The notes beneath the pieces are model-generated. The model made no database searches, was not told where the DNA came from, and saw only the letters and a program-made list of their open reading frames with translations. From the NCBI RefSeq assembly GCF_040834005.1, contig NZ_CP162129.1:447501-511500 (forward strand): a stretch of 64,000 bases of DNA, read 5' to 3'. Shown one piece after another: positions 56,674 to 64,000 of the stretch (position 1 is its first letter; every line of letters starts with the position of its first letter). Position numbers and translations under genes: made by a program. This DNA comes from Paenibacillus sp. PL2-23. Its GTDB lineage: Bacteria; Bacillota; Bacilli; Paenibacillales; Paenibacillaceae.

Positions 56674-57258
56674 TTAGGACTCCTTTGTAGTAGCTTGTGC
56701 GGCCAGCCAGGCGATTCGATCGACGTTCAGCTCAGAGGAGCCGCCATAGTAGCTCAGCCCGCAGCAGCCTACTAGAATGGCAAGCATCTGGTCGATGCTG
56801 TCGTCATCGTGCTGGATCATCGATTGAAGAGGCGCGTACAGCCGTTCCATGAATCGTCTCTTCGCTAGGGACCGGTCCTTCTCAGGTAAGCCCGCATAGA
56901 GCTCCGCCGCCATCTTATAGACGAGATATGCGCGAGCGTCCGACTTCCACAGCCTAAGTAACGCTTTGCAATATGCCATGACTTCCCCGTCATCCTGGCT
57001 AATGTCTCGAAGGTTAGTCCATTCATCAAGAGCAAGCTCACATCGTTCGAAGCCGCTCTCCAGCACATCTTGAATCAATAAAACCCGGTTCGGGTAATAA
57101 TGGTACACTGTGCCGTATCCGAGCCCGGCTTCACTGGCCACATCACGAATATCAAAGCTGCCTCCGGTACGGAAGTAAGCTCGCGCGGCGGCGTATAAGA
57201 TCTGTTCTCTACGCTGCGCGCGGATGAGCTCATTTTGTTCTTTGGTGCGGGGGCACAT
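56674..57258 (-). CDS. TetR family transcriptional regulator
   Basis: 194 residues from ATG 57258 (AAGGAGG ten bases upstream). N-terminal helix-turn-helix (about 10-60: RREQILYAAARAYFRTGG, IRDVASEAGLGYGTVYHYYPN) and a helical ligand/dimer domain. Precedes map by 7 bp in the same direction; the pairing is odd, and map may be under its control. Confidence 0.9.
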   Translation of the reverse strand: MCPRTKEQNELIRAQRREQILYAAARAYFRTGGSFDIRDVASEAGLGYGTVYHYYPNRVLLIQDVLESGFERCELALDEWTNLRDISQDDGEVMAYCKALLRLWKSDARAYLVYKMAAELYAGLPEKDRSLAKRRFMERLYAPLQSMIQHDDDSIDQMLAILVGCCGLSYYGGSSELNVDRIAWLAAQATTKES

Positions 57259-57438
57259 GAAGTCATAACCTCCTTGTATAGACCTGCATATTTGTCGATA
57301 GTAAAACGATAACCAATTGTCGAGACAAATGCAAGCTGGATTCACAAGCGTAAACGGCTGCGCCGTCCTTTGGCGGAGCAGCATACGTTTCGCGTTGTAA
57401 TAGAAGCCCAGTAAAGAGAAATCTGCTTTCTTATATTT

Positions 57439-57500
57439 TGAGAAATCCTCTATCGAGGCCTATCAGAGATGAGCGACCGCGTTTAAATGTATCGCCAAAT
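57439..57500 (-). repeat. Interspersed repeat C, copy 2 (inverted)
   Basis: The complement of 57439-57500 aligns with copy 1 at 55592-55660 with about five mismatches and one 7-base gap. Together the copies flank the tetR-map pair in inverted orientation. The remainder of the 345-bp gap 57259-57603 holds no gene. Confidence 0.85.
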
Positions 57501-57549
57501 CGAATCCCCTTTTTTTGGATGATTAAAAACATATATTGTGGCAAAGAAA

Positions 57550-57587
57550 TGCACCTGTATATCTGGCGTACATGATATACAGGTGCA
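57550..57587 (-). terminator. Hairpin after MFS gene
   Basis: TGCACCTGTATATC and GATATACAGGTGCA, a 14-bp perfect stem with a 10-base loop, about 17 bp beyond the MFS stop; followed by ATTTCTTTG on the minus strand. Confidence 0.65.
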
Positions 57588-57603
57588 TGAATGGACCGCT
57601 ATC

Positions 57604-59025
57604 CTACGACGTCGCCTCCTGCACCGGCAGTGCCTCGCGGGAGGCCTTCCTGCCGCGAAGCAGCGCCAGGCTCAGCAGGCTGACGGCGATCATGGCCGCT
57701 CCGGCGAACAGGGCTGGCACGACGTTGTCGCCGAAGTCGGCGGCCGAGCGGATGGCTCCTCCCGACTGGAAGACGAGACCGCCGATGGCGATGCCGAATA
57801 CGCCGCCAAGCTCGCGCGTCGCGTTGCTGATGCCGCTTGCTTCGCCTTCCGCTGAAGTCGGCACGGATGATAGGATGCCATGCGAGATCGGCGTAAAGCT
57901 CAGCCCCATCCCAGCACCGGCCATTATCATAAAGGGCAGCATGTAGACGAAGGGAAAGGTCACGCCTTGGCTCATAATGAGCAGGCCGAAGCCCAGCAGA
58001 CCGCCGAATTGCAGGAGCAGCCCGGTCGCCAAGACGTTGCGAGTGCCAAGTCTGCCGACAGCAAGACCGGCAAGCGGGGCGGCTATCATCGTGCAGCCGG
58101 TCCAGGCCATCTCGCGTACGCCGGCCTCCAGCGCGGAATAACCCTGCGCTTGCTGCAGGAATAACGTGAGCAGGAAGATCGCGCAGAAGATGCCTGCGTT
58201 CATCCAGAAGCCGATCAAGACCAGGCTGGTGTACTTCCCGCTGCGGAACAGCTCGAAGCGAACAAAGGGCTGCTTGCGGCGTCTCTCCCACAGGTAGAAC
58301 AGCGCGAGCAGCAGGGCTCCTCCGAGCAGCAGCGACAATACAAACGCCGAACCCCAGCCGTCCTCATTGCCTCGTTCCAGCCCGAACACGATGCCGAACA
58401 GGCCGGCAGCGAGCAGCAGAATGCCAAGCGGGTCAATCGGCTTCCTCTCGCCGCGCGTCTCCGGCAGCCATCTCATGCCAAGCAGGAGCGCTAGAATGCC
58501 AACGGGAATATTGACCCAGAAGATGAGCTGCCAGGCTGCGCCTTCGATTATGAGCCCGCCCACCAGCGGACCAATGGACAAGCCGAGTCCCGAGATGCCG
58601 GACCAGATCCCAAGCGCCGCCGCCCGCTTATCGGGAGGGAACGCCGAGTTGACGAGTGTTAAGCTGAGCGGAACAATCGCTGCTCCTCCGACACCTTGCA
58701 GGGCGCGGGCAAGGATCAGCTCGATGGAGCTTCCGCTCATGCCCGACAGCGCGGAGCCCAGCGTGAACAGGACGACGCCGACGAGGAACATGCGCTTGCG
58801 TCCGAAGCGCTCGCCCAGCACGCTGAACGGGATGAGCAGCACGGAGAAGGCTAGGGTGTAGGCGTTCATGAACCATTCCAGGTCCGACATGCTGGCTTGG
58901 AACGATTCCTGGATGGACGGCAGCGCAACGCCGAGCACCAGATTGTCGAGCATCGCCATGAACAAGGCAGCGCAGGTGACGACAAGCAGCTTCACACGAT
59001 CAGGGGTAAACATGGTGTTCTTCAC
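57604..59025 (-). CDS. MFS multidrug efflux transporter, DHA2 (EmrB/QacA) type
   Basis: 473 residues with about 14 membrane segments. Visible family motifs: motif A-like loop GERFGRKRMF and motif C in GIWSGISGLGLSIGPLVGG, with an early LDNLVLGVALPSIQ block. Proton-driven export of hydrophobic drugs or metabolites is expected. Next to a TetR gene with which it shares an operator type (59039-59060 and 59695-59716). Confidence 0.92.
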   Translation of the reverse strand: MKNTMFTPDRVKLLVVTCAALFMAMLDNLVLGVALPSIQESFQASMSDLEWFMNAYTLAFSVLLIPFSVLGERFGRKRMFLVGVVLFTLGSALSGMSGSSIELILARALQGVGGAAIVPLSLTLVNSAFPPDKRAAALGIWSGISGLGLSIGPLVGGLIIEGAAWQLIFWVNIPVGILALLLGMRWLPETRGERKPIDPLGILLLAAGLFGIVFGLERGNEDGWGSAFVLSLLLGGALLLALFYLWERRRKQPFVRFELFRSGKYTSLVLIGFWMNAGIFCAIFLLTLFLQQAQGYSALEAGVREMAWTGCTMIAAPLAGLAVGRLGTRNVLATGLLLQFGGLLGFGLLIMSQGVTFPFVYMLPFMIMAGAGMGLSFTPISHGILSSVPTSAEGEASGISNATRELGGVFGIAIGGLVFQSGGAIRSAADFGDNVVPALFAGAAMIAVSLLSLALLRGRKASREALPVQEATS

Positions 59026-59038
59026 TCCTCATTTTTAA

Positions 59039-59060
59039 TTATTTATTAATCAATAAATGA
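59039..59060. promoter_or_regulatory. TetR operator upstream of MFS gene
   Basis: TTATTTATT-aatc-AATAAATGA, a 9-4-9 inverted repeat with one mismatch, 14 bp before the MFS start. It matches the site in front of the TetR gene itself. Confidence 0.75.
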
Positions 59061-59072
59061 AAAACCAAAAAA

Positions 59073-59122
59073 ATAGCGGCCTCATGCAAGCGCGGATGCT
59101 TGCACAGTAGAATATGAGGTCG
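59073..59122 (-). terminator. Compound hairpin between tetR and MFS genes
   Basis: Outer arms GCGGCCTCAT/ATGAGGTCGC with an inner GCAAGC/GCTTGC stem lie just after the TetR stop and before the MFS operator. A terminator or mRNA-stabilising structure; no strong T-tract. Confidence 0.45.
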
Positions 59123-59138
59123 CAGGTGGTGTTGCCGC

Positions 59139-59672
59139 TTATTGTTCCTCCAGCGTCTCTCTCCAACGGCACAGATGAGGCAGGTCCAGCGTCTCCGACA
59201 TGGCAATAATCAAGCCGTGGGCGATGAAGCTGCTGGCTTCGTTGTCGGCGTCTGGGATGCCCGCCGCTTGGAAGCGCGCCATGACCCGCTCATGAATCTT
59301 GGCCATCTCGCTGCGCGTATAGGCTCGAACCTCCTTCTCCGGCGTGGCGTAAGCCATCATAACCAGCAGGATCTCGTCGCGATGGCTTCCCAGCAGCTCG
59401 GTAAAGGCGCGGCCCATCGTGTCCTTCAGCTCCTCCGGCGGCGCTTCGACGGTGGAGAAGGCGTGCAGAATTCGCTTCCCTGCGCGTTCCAATACGGCGA
59501 GATAAAGCGATTCCTTAGTCTTGAAGAAGTGGAACACATAGGGCTGGGTCACCCCAACAGCTGCTGCAACGCCGGCTGTCGTCGTCTTGTAGTAGCCCTT
59601 CTCGGCGAACAATGAAGCGGCGGCATCCAATATTTGATCTTTGCGGTTAAGAGAGTCGTCCTTGGGTGTCAT
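59139..59672 (-). CDS. TetR family transcriptional regulator
   Basis: 177 residues: N-terminal helix-turn-helix (about 8-58: KDQILDAAASLFAEKGYYKT, VAAAVGVTQPYVFHFFKTK) and a helical C-terminal domain. It is upstream of the MFS gene in the same direction. Identical-type operators before both genes indicate that it represses itself and the pump and is released by a pump substrate. Confidence 0.92.
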   Translation of the reverse strand: MTPKDDSLNRKDQILDAAASLFAEKGYYKTTTAGVAAAVGVTQPYVFHFFKTKESLYLAVLERAGKRILHAFSTVEAPPEELKDTMGRAFTELLGSHRDEILLVMMAYATPEKEVRAYTRSEMAKIHERVMARFQAAGIPDADNEASSFIAHGLIIAMSETLDLPHLCRWRETLEEQ

Positions 59673-59694
59673 GGGTGCTGGAACTCCTTATGAG

Positions 59695-59716
59695 TTATTT
59701 ATTGACTAATAAATAA
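59695..59716. promoter_or_regulatory. TetR autoregulatory operator
   Basis: TTATTTATT-gact-AATAAATAA, a perfect 9-bp inverted repeat with a 4-bp spacer, 23 bp before the TetR start. Confidence 0.8.
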
Positions 59717-59753
59717 TTACCATGAATGGCTAGCTAATGTCAATCGTCTTGTG

Positions 59754-59791
59754 CAAAAAAAAGCTCTCAATCCTCAAAGAGGATGAGAGCT
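59754..59791 (-). terminator. Terminator of the sigma/anti-sigma operon
   Basis: AGCTCTCATCCTC-ttt-GAGGATTGAGAGCT on the minus strand with one mismatch, followed by a run of T; 43 bp after the anti-sigma stop. Confidence 0.8.
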
Positions 59792-59833
59792 GTATTCCGG
59801 CGGTTCCGCTTCCATGCAATAAACGTCTCGTGT

Positions 59834-60820
59834 TTATTGCTTCGACAGCCAGTCCGCTGCCGCTTCAATCATTCGTTCCTTGGTCATACTGCCGGAATCG
59901 GATTCCACATGGTGGACAATAGTTTGGCTATCCTTTTCTTCGATCCACATGAGGTCTTGGAACACAGGGCTTTCACCAAGCAGCGACTGAACGTTTCTTG
60001 TGTAATGCGCCTGCTTTTCGTTCAGGTCGATCGCCTCATATGCCGTAGACGGTGGAGTAAGGCCGTCGAATGTGATGGAGACATTGTCGATAACCTCCAT
60101 TGTCAGATAGAGGGTCTCGCCTTGATCATTGGTATACATGGTTGTGTATTGAGATACGGGCTGCTCGGCAGCAATATCAATAGAGCGCCACAGGAGACCT
60201 GAACTGCCGTCCCTCTGCCTATACTCCGCTTCCATTTCATCTATTAGTCCCGTAACATCCGCTCCCATAGAGGGGCGAAACGGGCTGTTTAATGCTCCTG
60301 CTTCGAAGTGAAAGGACCCTCCGAGCAAGGAGTCTGGGAGCACTTCCTGCACACCATGCTGATTAAGCACAGCATTCCACTGCTCAGCATCGGGGATAAG
60401 CTTCAAGCTTGAGATGCTTACCGGAAGAGCATCGGGGAATACGTCCGGCAGGTAGACAATGGCGGTCTGTCCCGGAGAAAGCTTGCTTTGCACCTCTTTC
60501 AAGGAGGCGCGAACAGCTTCCAACACATCCGGCTCGATGGTTAATGCATCGTTCGTCTGCATGCGGATCGAATAGGAGCCCTCCTTATCCGAGAACAGCA
60601 GATAATTGCCTGCGTAAGCGAAGCCGCATAACATAGCGGCGATTAAAGCGACAAAGGCCAATCTTGGCAAACGCCATTTTTTCCTCATATGCGAATAACC
60701 CCTTTTCTCCATCACCAACCTTCGGTAATCCGCCATGATTCGTTCATCCAGCGCAGGAGGAAGTTGGGACGCAGAATTACTGCGCTTGAACGCCTCGCTT
60801 AATTGCCGCTCAATAGACAT
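59834..60820 (-). CDS. Membrane-bound anti-sigma factor-like protein
   Basis: 328 residues from ATG 60820 (AAGGAGAGGAG upstream). A ~50-residue cytoplasmic part (MSIERQLSEAFKRSNS) precedes one membrane segment (about 51-72) and a ~255-residue outside domain of unknown fold. It overlaps the sigma-factor gene by 11 bp; this pairing is the main reason for the anti-sigma assignment. The outside domain would sense an envelope signal. Confidence 0.75.
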   Translation of the reverse strand: MSIERQLSEAFKRSNSASQLPPALDERIMADYRRLVMEKRGYSHMRKKWRLPRLAFVALIAAMLCGFAYAGNYLLFSDKEGSYSIRMQTNDALTIEPDVLEAVRASLKEVQSKLSPGQTAIVYLPDVFPDALPVSISSLKLIPDAEQWNAVLNQHGVQEVLPDSLLGGSFHFEAGALNSPFRPSMGADVTGLIDEMEAEYRQRDGSSGLLWRSIDIAAEQPVSQYTTMYTNDQGETLYLTMEVIDNVSITFDGLTPPSTAYEAIDLNEKQAHYTRNVQSLLGESPVFQDLMWIEEKDSQTIVHHVESDSGSMTKERMIEAAADWLSKQ

Positions 60821-61403
60821 AGCTGCTCCTCTCCTTCCCATCTGACGTCACGTTTAATAATCGGCGTAATTGCTTCAGGGCATGATGATGTCTGGATTTG
60901 ACAGTGCCTAGCGGAATGCTCAGCAGACATGCGATCTCCTCCAAGGAACAGTCTTGATAGTAACGGAGTACAATGACTTCACGGGCTTTGTGTGGAAGCG
61001 AGCCCAAGAGAGGGAGAAGCTCCATTTCATGGCTTATAGCAGACAGCTGATCTTCCGCATGCCAGTCGGTCACTGCCCCTGCCGTCGACCTTGTTTTCTC
61101 CGCAATTCGAAAGAGTCGCCAGCCTTTCCGCTTCCAATTCCGCACCTGCCTTACAATTAATCCGTTAAACCATGCTGTAAAAGGCTGCTCCGGCCGGTAG
61201 TTGTCAGCGGATCGCAACAATTCGATGTACACCTCGCTCATAATATCGCAGGCGTCCTGCTTGCGCGGAGCAAGATAGGTTATCAGTTTGTAGGCGTGAT
61301 CTCGCGTCGCATCATATACCGTTCGAAAAGCTTCCTCGTCGCCCCCGCTCATCCGGATAAGCGTGGCGCTCCAATCAATTTCCTGCATAGGACCGGCCTC
61401 CAT
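60810..61403 (-). CDS. ECF-type RNA polymerase sigma factor
   Basis: 197 residues with a sigma region 2 (AFRTVYDATRDHAYKLITYL to FTAWFNGLIVRQVRNWKRKG) and region 4 (CSLEEIACLLSIPLGTVKSRHHHALKQL). It directs transcription of a small regulon when released by its membrane partner encoded next. ECF operons are often autoregulated; no promoter could be assigned with confidence. Confidence 0.92.
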   Translation of the reverse strand: MEAGPMQEIDWSATLIRMSGGDEEAFRTVYDATRDHAYKLITYLAPRKQDACDIMSEVYIELLRSADNYRPEQPFTAWFNGLIVRQVRNWKRKGWRLFRIAEKTRSTAGAVTDWHAEDQLSAISHEMELLPLLGSLPHKAREVIVLRYYQDCSLEEIACLLSIPLGTVKSRHHHALKQLRRLLNVTSDGKERSSYVY

Positions 61404-61467
61404 TCAGGTGTTACATGAATTATTGGCTCGTTAACTGAAAAAGGTTCAATGAGTGCTCCAATAAATG

Positions 61468-61500
61468 AGAAAAGGGCCCCGCCAACACGGGAAGCCCTAT
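61468..61500 (-). terminator. Weak terminator after the MetF-like gene
   Basis: On the minus strand GGGCTTCCCG-tgttgg-CGGGGCCC is followed by TTTTC; the stem has mismatches. It lies in the 128-bp gap before the sigma gene. Confidence 0.5.
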
Positions 61501-61531
61501 AACCTATCTATGAGAGATAAATCGACAAGCC

Positions 61532-62473
61532 CTAGCTGAGAGCAGGCTGCTTCAGCTTCTTGTCCAGCATCGACTTAATGTCGCGCAAGAGCTGTACGGA
61601 CGCTTCGATTTCGACCTTCCGGGTGGAGATGCTCTCCACGCTGCAGCCGACAGGAATGCCTTTGTCCATAGCAAATTCGAATATTTCCTGGAAGATGGAC
61701 TTCGACAGCTGAATGGATTTGTCCAGCACATCGTGAGAATATTTCAGCTCGTTCTCCAGCCATTTCGGAATGCTGATGCCCAGCCATTTCATGAAAGCCA
61801 ATGTTTTCTCCGAGCCGCAGGGGGCGAGGTTGAACAGGACGGGCACCATCTCCAGGCCATTTTCCTTAAAATAATAGCAGTAGTCCGACAGAAAGTTTTT
61901 GGACGCCTCCACGTTGTACGTGGCCTGCGATACAAAAAAGGCGCAGCCATTGTCTATCTTCTGCTTCACCCGCAGATGCTCGTCGTTCCGCTTCTGATGC
62001 CGCTCCGGAATGACGACGCCTCCGAACGTCAGGCTGCTGTTCAAGCTTTTGCTTATTCGCGAAGCCTCCGCCAGATCCAGCTGAACCTCCTGCGTGCTGG
62101 AGGATGCGCCCACGTATACGGAATATTGGTCGCGATTCGCGTTAGCGGTCACCCAATTGGCGAACTGCTCCTCACTGTAGCGGCCAACGCAGCGGTATAT
62201 AATTTTGGGAACCTGCAGTCCTTTCAAATATTGCTCGCTATAGGTTGTAGGATCCAAGGTGGGCAGGTAAGGGAAGGGCCGGGTCTCATCCGTTCGATCG
62301 GCTTCATCCTGGACATCGTACAAGATTAACGCGTCGAGCTCGACGTCGAGCAGCCGCTCTACCTGCTTCTGCGCAATCTCAGCTATTTTCTCGGATGAAT
62401 GCTCAATCTTCGGCGGCGTCATCCCGTAGGTTAGAATGCCGGCCTCTTTAGCCCATATTTTGTCTCTTAGCAT
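61532..62473 (-). CDS. Methylenetetrahydrofolate reductase-like protein
   Basis: 313 residues from ATG 62473 (GGAGGG ten bases upstream). An ATG at 62593 would add 40 residues that look non-native. The MetF TIM-barrel pattern is visible: AGILTYGMTPPK at the start, DALILYDVQDEADR, YVGASSS, TFGGVVIPERHQKRNDEHLRVK and a later CAFFVSQATYNVE stretch. The family reduces 5,10-methylene-THF to 5-methyl-THF with FAD for methionine synthesis. The match is distant in the first third, so a related reductase or a specialised role is possible. Confidence 0.8.
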   Translation of the reverse strand: MLRDKIWAKEAGILTYGMTPPKIEHSSEKIAEIAQKQVERLLDVELDALILYDVQDEADRTDETRPFPYLPTLDPTTYSEQYLKGLQVPKIIYRCVGRYSEEQFANWVTANANRDQYSVYVGASSSTQEVQLDLAEASRISKSLNSSLTFGGVVIPERHQKRNDEHLRVKQKIDNGCAFFVSQATYNVEASKNFLSDYCYYFKENGLEMVPVLFNLAPCGSEKTLAFMKWLGISIPKWLENELKYSHDVLDKSIQLSKSIFQEIFEFAMDKGIPVGCSVESISTRKVEIEASVQLLRDIKSMLDKKLKQPALS

Positions 62474-62602
62474 ATGCTCATGACCCTCCGGAAGCTGCAG
62501 CGCCGCTTCTCTTACTGTGGGAGTTGAGCGGTACTCGCTATGTATAATAAGCTTTATTTTAATATAAGAGGGTGGACAGTGGGTAACATTCATTATCTAT
62601 AC

Positions 62603-62629
62603 CCTGTTATAGCCTGAGGCTATAACAGG
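62603..62629. promoter_or_regulatory. Perfect 12-bp inverted repeat upstream of the MetF-like gene
   Basis: CCTGTTATAGCC-tga-GGCTATAACAGG, 130 bp before the proposed start. There is no T-tract, which makes an operator or RNA structure more likely than a terminator. The 503-bp gap 62474-62976 holds this, the pullulanase control region and no gene. Confidence 0.5.
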
Positions 62630-62721
62630 AAGCCATCATCGGAGTTGGCCATCGGCGGCGCAATGGGAGAGGCGTGCCTCACACTATGGGGATCGATTCT
62701 AAGCTTGAAGTCCCTTCTTGT

Positions 62722-62735
62722 GCGCAAACGTTGTC
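62722..62735. promoter_or_regulatory. Candidate distal LacI/MalR-type operator
   Basis: GCGCAAACGTTGTC, a half-conserved copy of a GCAAACG.TTGC-type operator about 50 bp upstream of the pullulanase promoter; a better copy lies at 62907-62922. Confidence 0.4.
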
Positions 62736-62783
62736 ATCTTTCCTCGAAAGAGGGTGTTCCGCACCTCATTTTGCTAATTTTGG

Positions 62784-62813
62784 TTGACAGCGCTTTATAT
62801 TTGATCGTAAAAT
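62784..62813 (+). promoter_or_regulatory. Sigma-A promoter of pullulanase gene
   Basis: TTGACA at 62784-62789 and TAAAAT at 62808-62813 with an 18-bp spacer. A cre-like site (62820-62834) starts seven bases after the -10. Confidence 0.65.
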
Positions 62814-62819
62814 GACAAT

Positions 62820-62835
62820 TAGCAAACGCTTTCAA
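62820..62835. promoter_or_regulatory. Candidate cre (CcpA) site
   Basis: TAGCAAACGCTTTCAA fits the CcpA consensus closely except at the first position. Placed at the transcription start region, it would block transcription when a preferred sugar is present. Confidence 0.6.
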
Positions 62836-62906
62836 GTATAGTTTTCCTGCGAATAATGGTTGGGAAAGGGATGATTGAGTACGTATGCTTTTATTTTTGC
62901 CTAGAA

Positions 62907-62922
62907 TGCAAACGATTGCGCA
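62907..62922. promoter_or_regulatory. Candidate LacI/MalR-type operator
   Basis: TGCAAACGATTGCGCA resembles the MalR operator form CGCAAACGTTTGCG known from streptococci. It lies in the leader between promoter and pullulanase start, fitting maltodextrin induction. Confidence 0.55.
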
Positions 62923-62976
62923 ACACACCCTGCAATACCCGCAACAAAGATGGGAGAGAGGAAAGGAGCACTTATA

Positions 62977-64000
62977 ATGGCACGAATCAGAAGATTCAAG
63001 CAGCGAATAGCTGTCGCGCTGATCATGGCGCTAACCTGGACGACGCTGGGCATTATGCCTGCATGGGCGGACGAAGGGCTGCCGGACAAGGTTACACTTG
63101 TCGGAAGTCTGCAGACGGAGCTTGGCGGAACAAGCGATTGGTCGCCGCCGGAGGCTGCAACGGAGATGACCAGCCTGGGGGGAGGGACGTATGCGTTAAC
63201 GGGTACCCTGCCTCAAGGCACCTATGAGTACAAGGTCGCTCTGAACTGCACTTGGGATGAAAGCTATGGCTTCAGCAGCTATACCAAGCCAGGTGCGGAG
63301 AGCGGGAACGGCAACATCATATTGACGCTTGCGGAAGAGGCGACAGTCACGTTCTATTACAATCATGGGACGAAGAAGATCGCCGACTCCACCTACTACA
63401 CGCCGCTGGAGGCGGCGAAGCAGCCCAGAGTGGCTGGGAATGTACAGTCTGCGGTAGGCGAAGCCGAGGACTGGAATCCCGGCGCGTCGACCTTGCTGTT
63501 GAAGGATGACGATTTCGACGGCGTATACAAGCTGACGACTGACATTCCGGAGGGCAGCTACGAGTATAAGATTGTGCTCGGCAGCAGCTGGGGGGAGCAG
63601 TATCCTGACCAGAACGCGGGATTCAGCCTGCCGCAGGAGCTTCCGGTGACATTCAGCTATGACGGGCTGACGAACGAGGTGAAGGCCGAGTTCATCGTGC
63701 CGGCCCCAGTTGACCCGGTGCCGGAAGGCCATCTCCGCATCCACTATAAGCGAACGGCAGGCGATTATGGCGCCTTCGGGCTGTGGCTGTGGGAGCATGT
63801 GGCGGCTCCATCAACGAATTGGCCGGGGGGCGCGACGCCGTTCCCGGAGGAGAAGCGTGACAGCTATGGCGCTTACGTCGATGTGCTGCTGGCGGAGGGC
63901 GCCTCGAAGGTCGGCTTCCTGGTGGTGGATCGCGGTACGGGGAATAAGGACGGAGGCGATAAGGCCGTAGTGCTGACCTCGCCAAGCATGAACGAGGTGT
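62977..64000 (+). CDS. Secreted pullulanase-type enzyme, N-terminal part (3' end outside window)
   Basis: ATG 62977 behind GAAAGGAGCA; open to the window end (341 residues seen). Signal peptide about 1-31 (GIMPAWA/DEG). Two X25/SusE-like beta modules follow (about 37-120, KVTLVGSLQTELGG; and about 149-230, PRVAGNVQSAVGEAEDWNPG). Next comes a CBM41-like module (about 248 onwards, GHLRIHYKRTAGDYGAFGLWLWE) that binds alpha-glucans. This order is typical of large amylopullulanases or type I pullulanases that debranch starch or pullulan outside the cell. The catalytic domain is beyond the window, so the activity is inferred from modules and the maltose-type control sites. Confidence 0.85.
   Translation, partial: MARIRRFKQRIAVALIMALTWTTLGIMPAWADEGLPDKVTLVGSLQTELGGTSDWSPPEAATEMTSLGGGTYALTGTLPQGTYEYKVALNCTWDESYGFSSYTKPGAESGNGNIILTLAEEATVTFYYNHGTKKIADSTYYTPLEAAKQPRVAGNVQSAVGEAEDWNPGASTLLLKDDDFDGVYKLTTDIPEGSYEYKIVLGSSWGEQYPDQNAGFSLPQELPVTFSYDGLTNEVKAEFIVPAPVDPVPEGHLRIHYKRTAGDYGAFGLWLWEHVAAPSTNWPGGATPFPEEKRDSYGAYVDVLLAEGASKVGFLVVDRGTGNKDGGDKAVVLTSPSMNEV

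Noticed and set aside
62474..62593. 40-residue N-terminal extension of the MetF-like protein
   Set aside because: The residues do not resemble the family, and a good GGAGGG site precedes ATG 62473.

Overview
The window looks like the chromosome of a spore-forming, saprophytic Firmicute of the Paenibacillus/Cohnella type. This is inferred from gene content: a gerA-type spore-germination operon, several YesN-like AraC regulators, Lpl-type sugar ABC importers, surface polysaccharide lyases and hydrolases, AGGAGG ribosome-binding sites and CcpA (cre)-like operators. No rRNA, tRNA or CRISPR array was seen.

Layout. (1) 1-6.2 kb: a MalEFG-type sugar importer (solute-binding protein cut by the window edge), a YesN-like response regulator without a partner kinase, a cytoplasmic heparinase II/III-like lyase and a sulfatase tail. 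(2) 6.3-9.2 kb: a leftward five-gene operon of small membrane proteins (one VanZ-like, one zinc ribbon). (3) 9.3-14.6 kb: a three-component sugar sensor (anchored periplasmic-binding protein, LytS/YesM-like kinase, YesN-like regulator) plus a XylF-like lipoprotein. It is followed by a 51-bp-period palindromic tandem array (14.67-15.18 kb). (4) 15.2-32.9 kb: a sulfated-polysaccharide/glycosaminoglycan-type locus with three sulfatases, a family 8 polysaccharide lyase, an alpha-galactosidase, three AraC regulators, a ROK regulator and a decayed importer. That importer has a deletion fusion of its binding protein and MalF, and its MalG gene is split by a TnpB element. (5) 33-43 kb: a GH2 exo-enzyme, an LplABC-like importer and a transmembrane AraC sensor. 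(6) 43.2-45.3 kb: a second 51-bp palindromic array, unrelated in sequence, with a six-unit higher-order repeat and an IS256-family element inserted in it. (7) 45.4-55.4 kb: gerAB-gerAA-gerAC, a chemoreceptor and a ChvE-MmsA-MmsB-type sugar importer. (8) 55.5-64 kb: methionine aminopeptidase and a TetR gene flanked by inverted copies of a ~65-bp repeat; a TetR/MFS efflux pair with twin operators; an ECF sigma/anti-sigma pair; a MetF-like reductase; and the start of a secreted pullulanase with MalR- and CcpA-like control sites.

How the genes work together: extracellular enzymes (PL8, GH2, pullulanase) would make oligosaccharides, ABC importers take them up, and leaderless enzymes (three sulfatases, heparinase-like lyase, alpha-galactosidase) finish degradation inside. 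Each sub-locus has its own sensor-regulator, and cre-like sites suggest global catabolite control.

The strongest unexplained signals are the two 51-bp palindromic arrays, an AraC regulator carrying a carbohydrate-binding-like C-terminal domain, the TnpB element that splits a transporter gene at an exactly reversible site, and the inverted repeat pair around the map-tetR genes.
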